Shown: positions 59,810-64,000 of the stretch, in pieces
Numbering within the stretch: the first letter of the stretch is position 1
Layout of the letters: each line of letters starts with the position of its first letter
NCBI RefSeq assembly: GCF_900167525.1
Contig: NZ_FUZQ01000003.1
Coordinates: forward strand, 62,001-126,000
Length of the DNA stretch: 64,000 nucleotides
From: Krasilnikoviella flava
GTDB taxonomy: Bacteria; Actinomycetota; Actinomycetes; Actinomycetales; Cellulomonadaceae
Reading direction: 5' to 3'
Position numbers and translations under genes: made by a program
Notes under the pieces: generated by a model
The model's input: only the letters and a program-made list of their open reading frames with translations
The model's database searches: none
Told to the model about the DNA's origin: nothing

Positions 59810-60265
59810 ATGACCGGTCCGGTGCTGGTGGGCGTGCCGCACGACCACCGCCCGAGCGTGCCCCGCCGGGCGGCGGACCTGGCGGCCGCGCTCGGCGCCG
59901 AGCTGCTGTGCGTAACGGTGGACGAAGCGTCGGTGCGCGTGTCCTCCGGTGGCGTCGCGCCCGTGGACCCCGACGCCGGCTCGCCCGCCGCCGACGACGG
60001 CGACGCGCACGACGCCCTCGCCGCCGCCCTCGCGGGAAGCCCGGTCCCGTGGCGGCTGGAGCGCACCGCCGGCGACCCGGCTGCCGAGCTGGCCCGCCTC
60101 GCGGCCGCCCACGACGCCGTCCTCATCGTGGTGGGGGCGCGGCGACCCGGCGTGCTGGGCTGGGCGACGCACCTCGTCGGCGGCACCGTCGCGGGCCGCC
60201 TGGTCCACGACCAACCACGACCCGTCGTCGTGCTGCCCGACGAGCACGCGGACGACGCCTCGTGA
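59810..60265 (+). CDS. Universal stress protein (UspA domain)
   Basis: 151 residues, one Usp domain. 'VLVGVPHDHRPSVPRRAADLAAALGAELLCVTVDE' forms the first beta-alpha units, and 'VLIVVGARRPGVLGWATHLVGGTVAGRLVHDQPRPVVVLP' the nucleotide-binding end, though the G-x2-G-x9-G spacing is imperfect. It may bind ATP and act as a stress adaptor. TACGAT (59798-59803) ends six bases before ATG 59810; probably leaderless. Its stop overlaps the fluoride-channel gene start (GTGA). Confidence 0.88.
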   Translation: MTGPVLVGVPHDHRPSVPRRAADLAAALGAELLCVTVDEASVRVSSGGVAPVDPDAGSPAADDGDAHDALAAALAGSPVPWRLERTAGDPAAELARLAAAHDAVLIVVGARRPGVLGWATHLVGGTVAGRLVHDQPRPVVVLPDEHADDAS

Positions 60266-60711
60266 CGGCGGGCAGCCCGCCCGCGCGAGTGCCGTCCGGC
60301 CGGGCCCGGCCCGCCCATCGCCGGCCCGGCCTGGTCGCGCTGGTCGCGGCCGGCGGCGCCGTCGGCACCGCGGGCCGGTACGGGCTGGCGCAGGCCTGGC
60401 CCGCCGTGGAGGGATGGCCCGTCGCGACGTTCGCCGCCAACGTGCTCGGCGCCTTCGTGCTGGGCTGGCTGCTGGAGTCGCTCGCCGCCCGCGGGCCCGA
60501 GACGCGGGCGGTGCAGCGGGTGCGGCTCGCCGTCGGCACCGGCGTGCTGGGCGGGTTCACGACGTTCTCGTCGCTCGCGCTGGAGACGGAGCGGCTGCTC
60601 GCGGTGGGGGCGGTGTGGCAGGCGCTCGCCTACGCGGGCGGCACCCTCGTGCTCGGCTACCTGGCCTGCCTCGCGGGCGTGCTGCTCGGCTCCGGGCGGA
60701 GGTCGCGATGA
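60262..60711 (+). CDS. crcB: Fluoride channel subunit Fluc/CrcB (first copy)
   Basis: 149 residues with four membrane helices. 'GGAVGTAGRYGLAQAW', 'TFAANVLGAFVLGWLLE' (Asn at the pore) and 'VLGGFTTFSSLALETERLL' are the Fluc motifs; the Phe pair in GFTTFSS lines the fluoride path. About 27 extra N-terminal residues precede the fold. It would form a heterodimer with the second subunit encoded 13 bases downstream, each membrane-inverted relative to the other. GTG 60262 overlaps the UspA stop. Confidence 0.92.
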   Translation: MTAGSPPARVPSGRARPAHRRPGLVALVAAGGAVGTAGRYGLAQAWPAVEGWPVATFAANVLGAFVLGWLLESLAARGPETRAVQRVRLAVGTGVLGGFTTFSSLALETERLLAVGAVWQALAYAGGTLVLGYLACLAGVLLGSGRRSR

Positions 60712-60724
60712 CCCGGAGATCACG

Positions 60725-61129
60725 ATGAGCGCCGCGACGGCGCTGCTGCTCGTGGCCGTGGCGGGCGGGCTGGGTGCCGCCGCCCGGTTCGTCGTCGACG
60801 GCGCGGTGCGGGCGCGCACACCCTGCGCCGCGTTCCCGTGGGCCACGGTCGTGGTGAACGTGTCCGGTTCGCTCGTGATCGGCCTCGTCACCGGTGTGCT
60901 GCTCGGCGCGGGCGACCCCGCCTCGCTCGAGCCGTGGCGGATCGGCGTCGCGACCGGTTTCTGCGGCGGCTACACCACCTTCTCGACGGCGATGGTCGAG
61001 GCGGTGCGTCTCGCCCGCTCCGGCCGGCGACGGCTCGCGGTGGCCAACGCGCTCGGCACGATGGCCCTCACGCTGATTGCCGTCGTCGTCGGCATCGGCC
61101 TCGGAGTCCTCGTGGGCCGGCTGCTCTGA
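60725..61129 (+). CDS. crcB: Fluoride channel subunit Fluc/CrcB (second copy)
   Basis: 134 residues with four membrane helices: 'GGLGAAARFVVDGAVR', 'VVVNVSGSLVIGLVTGVLLG' with the pore Asn, and 'GFCGGYTTFSTAMVEAVRLA' with the Phe/Thr motif. Paired crcB genes make a heterodimeric channel that exports fluoride passively. ATG 60725 lies 13 bases after the first copy with GGAG before it, so the two are co-transcribed. No fluoride riboswitch was seen upstream of the run. Confidence 0.92.
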   Translation: MSAATALLLVAVAGGLGAAARFVVDGAVRARTPCAAFPWATVVVNVSGSLVIGLVTGVLLGAGDPASLEPWRIGVATGFCGGYTTFSTAMVEAVRLARSGRRRLAVANALGTMALTLIAVVVGIGLGVLVGRLL

Positions 61130-61181
61130 GCCGTCGTCGCCCGCGCTGGCCCTCCTCCGCGCGCCGCCACATGATGGTGCC

Positions 61182-61409
61182 GTGCTGGCACTCAACCCTG
61201 GCGAGGTCCTCGTGCTCACCGTGTGGGCCGTCGGTCTGGCCTGCGCCGTCTACGCGGCCGGCGACCGGCGGACGAGTCCGGCACGCCGGGTCGTGACGGT
61301 GCTCATGGCATTCCTGCTCCCGGTCCTGGGCTCGTTCCTGGCCGCGGTCCTTGCCGTCCAGCGCCTGCGTTCCCGGCGGCGGGCCGGTCCGGACGCCGCG
61401 ACGCCGTAG
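61182..61409 (+). CDS. Small membrane protein of PLDc_N-like type
   Basis: 75 residues with two membrane helices ('VLVLTVWAVGLACAVYAA' and 'VVTVLMAFLLPVLGSFLAAVLAVQ') and a basic C-terminal tail ('RLRSRRRAG'). The layout matches PLDc_N-type short membrane proteins common in actinobacteria. CATGAT ends six bases before GTG 61182. Function unknown. Confidence 0.7.
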   Translation: MLALNPGEVLVLTVWAVGLACAVYAAGDRRTSPARRVVTVLMAFLLPVLGSFLAAVLAVQRLRSRRRAGPDAATP

Positions 61410-61472
61410 ACGCTCGCGCCCCGGCCAGGACTTCGGCCGACCACGTCGGAGCCGCTGTGGCACGCTGACCCG

Positions 61473-62456
61473 GTGAGCCTCATGCTGCTGGACTCCGCGA
61501 GCCTGTACTTCCGCGCCTTCTACGGCCTGCCCGACTCGCTGCGCTCCCCGGACGGGAGGCCCGTCAACGCGGTGCGCGGCCTGCTCGACATGATCGCGTT
61601 CCTCGTCACGGAGCACGGGCCGGACCGGCTCGTGGCGTGCTGGGACGAGGACTGGCGGCCTGCGTTCCGGGTCGAGGCGATCGGGTCGTACAAGGGGCAC
61701 CGGGTCGCGGCGGTCACGCCGGCGGGCGAGCCCGACGTCGAGGAGGTGCCCGACGCGCTCACCCCGCAGGTGCCGGTGATCGTGGACGTGCTGGCCGCGC
61801 TCGGTATCGCCCGCGTCGGGGCGCCGGGGTTCGAGGCGGACGACGTCATCGGCACGCTCGTGACGCGCGAGGTGGCGCGCAGCGCCGCGACCGCGCTGCC
61901 GGTCCCCGGTGCCGTCGGGATCGTGATGCCGGCCAGCGTCGACATCGTGACCGGCGACCGGGACCTGTTCCAGCTCGTCGACGACGCGGCGGGCGTGCGC
62001 GTGCTCTACCCGGCGCGCGGGGTGCGCGACCCGGACGTCGTCGACCAGGCCCGGCTCGCCGAGAAGTACGGCGTCCCCGGCGGCCAGGCGTATGCCGACA
62101 TGGCGACGCTGCGCGGCGACCCCTCCGACGGGCTGCCCGGCGTGCCCGGCATCGGCGAGAAGACGGCGGCCAAGCTGCTCGCCGCGTTCGGCGACCTGGC
62201 GGGCCTCCGCGCGGCCGCGGAGTCCGGGGCGAAGGGCCTCACGGCCACGCAGCGCCAGAAGCTGCTCGACGCCGCGGCCTACCTCGACGTCGCCCCCACC
62301 GTGGTGCAGGTCGCGCGCGACGCCCCCGTCGGCGAGGTCGACGACGCGCTGCCCCGGGCCCCGAAGGACCCCGAGGCGCTGGACACCCTCGCCGAGCGGT
62401 GGGGCATCCGCAGCAGCGTGGACCGGGTGCTCACGGCCCTTGCCGCACGTCCCTGA
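61473..62456 (+). CDS. 5'-3' exonuclease (FEN/PIN fold, Pol I N-terminal-like)
   Basis: 327 residues, a stand-alone 5'-nuclease related to the N-terminal domain of DNA polymerase I. Metal-binding motifs are 'LDSASLYFRAFYGLP', 'PGFEADDVIGTLVTREV' and 'DIVTGDRDLFQLVDD'; the helix-hairpin-helix is 'GLPGVPGIGEKTAAKLLAAFG'. It removes flaps and RNA primers. GTG 61473 has CACGCT six bases upstream and no ribosome site. The gene stands alone. Confidence 0.93.
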   Translation: MSLMLLDSASLYFRAFYGLPDSLRSPDGRPVNAVRGLLDMIAFLVTEHGPDRLVACWDEDWRPAFRVEAIGSYKGHRVAAVTPAGEPDVEEVPDALTPQVPVIVDVLAALGIARVGAPGFEADDVIGTLVTREVARSAATALPVPGAVGIVMPASVDIVTGDRDLFQLVDDAAGVRVLYPARGVRDPDVVDQARLAEKYGVPGGQAYADMATLRGDPSDGLPGVPGIGEKTAAKLLAAFGDLAGLRAAAESGAKGLTATQRQKLLDAAAYLDVAPTVVQVARDAPVGEVDDALPRAPKDPEALDTLAERWGIRSSVDRVLTALAARP

Positions 62457-63146
62457 TCAGGGCTGGAAGACGCAGAACTCGTTGCCCTCCGGGTCGGCCA
62501 TGACGGTCCAGCCGATCTCGTCGTCCTGCGCGCGCAGCACCCGCGCGCCGCGGGCGACGAGGTCGTCGAGGCTGACGCCGTCGTCCAGCGTGACGTCCCA
62601 GTGCCAGCGGTTCTTGACCGTCTTCGGCTCCGGCACGGGGACGAAGTCGAACGACTCGAACGGGACGCCGGCACCCTCGTCGAGGTAGGCGTAGTCCATG
62701 TCGTCGTCCTGGGTGAGCGTGCCGCCCAGCAGCCCGTGCCAGAACGCGGCGACGGTCCGGTAGTCCGCGCAGTCGACGACGATGTCCTTGAGCCGGTAGG
62801 ACGGCACGTCGTCGACCGTGAAGACGCAGAGCTCACCGCCCTCGGGGTCGGCCAGCGTCGTGTAGTGGAACTGCCCTGGCTCGGTCAGGCGCGGCCGGTC
62901 GGGGAACTCGTCGAGCGACCGGGCGCGCACGTCGGGGTGCACGCGGTGCTTCACCGTCTTCACCTCGGGCACGGTGTTCACCCAGACCGTCCGCTCGGGC
63001 ACGGGGTCGGGGCCCGGGTCGCGCAGCACGACGTCACCGTCGTCCAGCCGCTCGACCCGCAGCCCCAGCGTGCGGGCCCAGAACTCGCCCAGCGCGGCCG
63101 CGTCCGTGGCGTCGACGCACAGGTCCTTGAACGTCACCAGGCTCAT
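62457..63146 (-). CDS. VOC/glyoxalase-fold protein, two domains
   Basis: 229 residues with two vicinal-oxygen-chelate modules. Each has the 'ALGEFWARTLGLRVERLDDGDVVLRDPG' and 'VAAFWHGLLGGTLTQDDDMDYAYLDEG' pattern and ends with 'ADPEGGELCVF' or 'ADPEGNEFCVF', the family sign-off. Metal ligands (His/Glu) cannot be assigned with confidence, so it may be a binding protein and not an enzyme. TACCCT ends seven bases before ATG 63146 on its strand; probably leaderless. Confidence 0.88.
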   Translation of the reverse strand: MSLVTFKDLCVDATDAAALGEFWARTLGLRVERLDDGDVVLRDPGPDPVPERTVWVNTVPEVKTVKHRVHPDVRARSLDEFPDRPRLTEPGQFHYTTLADPEGGELCVFTVDDVPSYRLKDIVVDCADYRTVAAFWHGLLGGTLTQDDDMDYAYLDEGAGVPFESFDFVPVPEPKTVKNRWHWDVTLDDGVSLDDLVARGARVLRAQDDEIGWTVMADPEGNEFCVFQP

Positions 63147-63172
63147 GACCGGAAGGGTACCCACGGCCGCCG

Positions 63173-64000
63173 TCAGGCGAGCGCGGCCTCGACGAGGTCG
63201 GCAGCCCGCCGGGTCCCGCCCTCCGCCAGCGCCTCCGTCTGCAGCGCGGCGGAGCGGCGCGCGACCTCGGGGTCGGTGGTGAGCTCGAGCAGGGCGGTGC
63301 GCAGCTCGTCGGCGGTCGAGACGTCGCTGCTGAGGCGGCGCGCGACGCCGAGCTCGACCAGCCGGTCCGCGTTCATGAACTGGTCGACCGCCTGCGGCAC
63401 CGCGATCATCGGCACGCCGGCGAGGAGCCCCTCGCTGCTGCCGCCCATCCCGGCGTGGGTCACGAAGGCGTCGGCCTGCTCCAGGATCGCGCGCTGCGGC
63501 ACCCAGGCGTGCACCTCGACGTTCGAGGGGAGCTCGCCGAGCTCGCTCGCGTCGACGTACTTGCCGACCTGGAGCACGACGTGCCAGCCGGGCAGGTCGC
63601 CGAAGGCCTCCACGCACCGCCGGTAGAACTCCGGCTGCCGCGTGTACGCGGAGCCGAGGGAGATCAGCAGCACCTTCTCCGCGCCGGCCGGGCGGCTCCA
63701 GTCCGTGGCGCTGCGGATGTCGAAGCAGGGGCCGACGAACGTCACCACGTCGGTGTCGACCCGGTCGGCCTCCGGCTGCATCGCCCGCGGGATCGCCGCC
63801 AGCACCGTGCCGGGCGCCCCCGGGAAGGCGTCGACGTCGGTGGTGGTGGCGCCGTTCGTCGCGAGCCAGCGGGCGAACTTCTCCCGGTAGGCGTCGGCGC
63901 CGGGGAGCTGCCACAGCGGTGCCGCGACCTCCTCGGCGTAGCCGTCCCACGCGACGAACGTGGGCGACAGCTGGATCACGGGCCGTCCCTGGGACTCGCC
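63173..64000 (-). CDS. Glycosyltransferase, GT1/UGT (macrolide-type), N-terminus outside window
   Basis: The gene enters from the right edge; 275 codons are visible. The C-terminal nucleotide-sugar domain is complete: '[19 protein letters not shown]', then '[42 protein letters not shown]', the UGT donor-binding motif, and '[19 protein letters not shown]'. This is the GT1 group of macrolide and secondary-metabolite glycosyltransferases, which may also glycosylate (inactivate) antibiotics. The acceptor domain is mostly missing, so the substrate cannot be judged. Confidence 0.88.
   Translation of the reverse strand, partial: GESQGRPVIQLSPTFVAWDGYAEEVAAPLWQLPGADAYREKFARWLATNGATTTDVDAFPGAPGTVLAAIPRAMQPEADRVDTDVVTFVGPCFDIRSATDWSRPAGAEKVLLISLGSAYTRQPEFYRRCVEAFGDLPGWHVVLQVGKYVDASELGELPSNVEVHAWVPQRAILEQADAFVTHAGMGGSSEGLLAGVPMIAVPQAVDQFMNADRLVELGVARRLSSDVSTADELRTALLELTTDPEVARRSAALQTEALAEGGTRRAADLVEAALA

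Noticed and set aside
59770-60261. Fluoride riboswitch before the crcB pair
   Set aside because: The region is occupied by the leaderless UspA gene, and the riboswitch's conserved pseudoknot segments were not seen.

Overview
The window is a stretch of chromosome from a very GC-rich actinobacterium. The gene content fits a polysaccharide-degrading member of the Micrococcales (Cellulosimicrobium, Isoptericola or Cellulomonas-like); that placement is inferred from family content, third-position GC bias, leaderless start patterns and LPXTG/LAXTG-anchored surface proteins, not from a search. About 50 genes are packed with few gaps. No rRNA, tRNA, CRISPR array, transposase or prophage gene was seen.

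Layout. 1-10.5 kb: the end of a LacI-type regulator, an operator-promoter, then an Opp-family ABC importer (lipoprotein, two permeases, fused two-domain ATPase) in line with an alpha/beta hydrolase, a GH1 and a GH3 glycosidase. This looks like one regulated unit for taking up and cleaving small beta-glucosides. 10.6-14 kb: a copper unit (CsoR, HMA chaperone with a Cys-rich tail, P1B ATPase). 14.1-21 kb: a glycine-zipper protein, an ABC-2 exporter operon with its own winged-helix regulator, a CPBP protease, a TetR/SDR pair and an EamA exporter. 21-26.4 kb: a second complete Opp-type importer, again with a fused ATPase. 26.6-36 kb: a pseudokinase-flippase fusion, an LPATG surface protein, TetR, AraC and MFS genes, HU and a CopC-type protein. 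36-46.4 kb: NAD synthetase, phosphatase, AAA+ ATPase, amidohydrolase, divergent penicillin-binding protein and D,D-carboxypeptidase, and a PatB-type lyase. 46.7-64 kb: a LuxR/AAA regulator, a GAF-PP2C-HATPase protein, an LAATG beta-helix surface protein, a SnoaL-tailed ECF sigma factor, AI-2E and CPA1 transporters, UspA, a two-gene fluoride channel, a small membrane protein, a 5'-3' exonuclease, a VOC protein and a partial glycosyltransferase.

The most unusual content lies in the repeats. At least three dispersed palindrome families are present. One (core GAGCCTGTCGAGACC with its inverse) has eight copies, some translated in frame. A second (TGTCAGAGCCAC with its inverse) has three copies, one of which sits inside the copper ATPase where the conserved HP-motif helix of the nucleotide-binding domain should be. 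A third (core ACGTGATC.GTCCCG) has two copies. In addition, seven 20-bp units, four direct and three inverted, form an exactly phased array between the GH1 and GH3 genes.

About twenty genes have a TANNNT or CANNNT hexamer ending 6-7 bases before the start codon and no Shine-Dalgarno sequence. Leaderless transcripts are therefore probably a main mode of initiation here.
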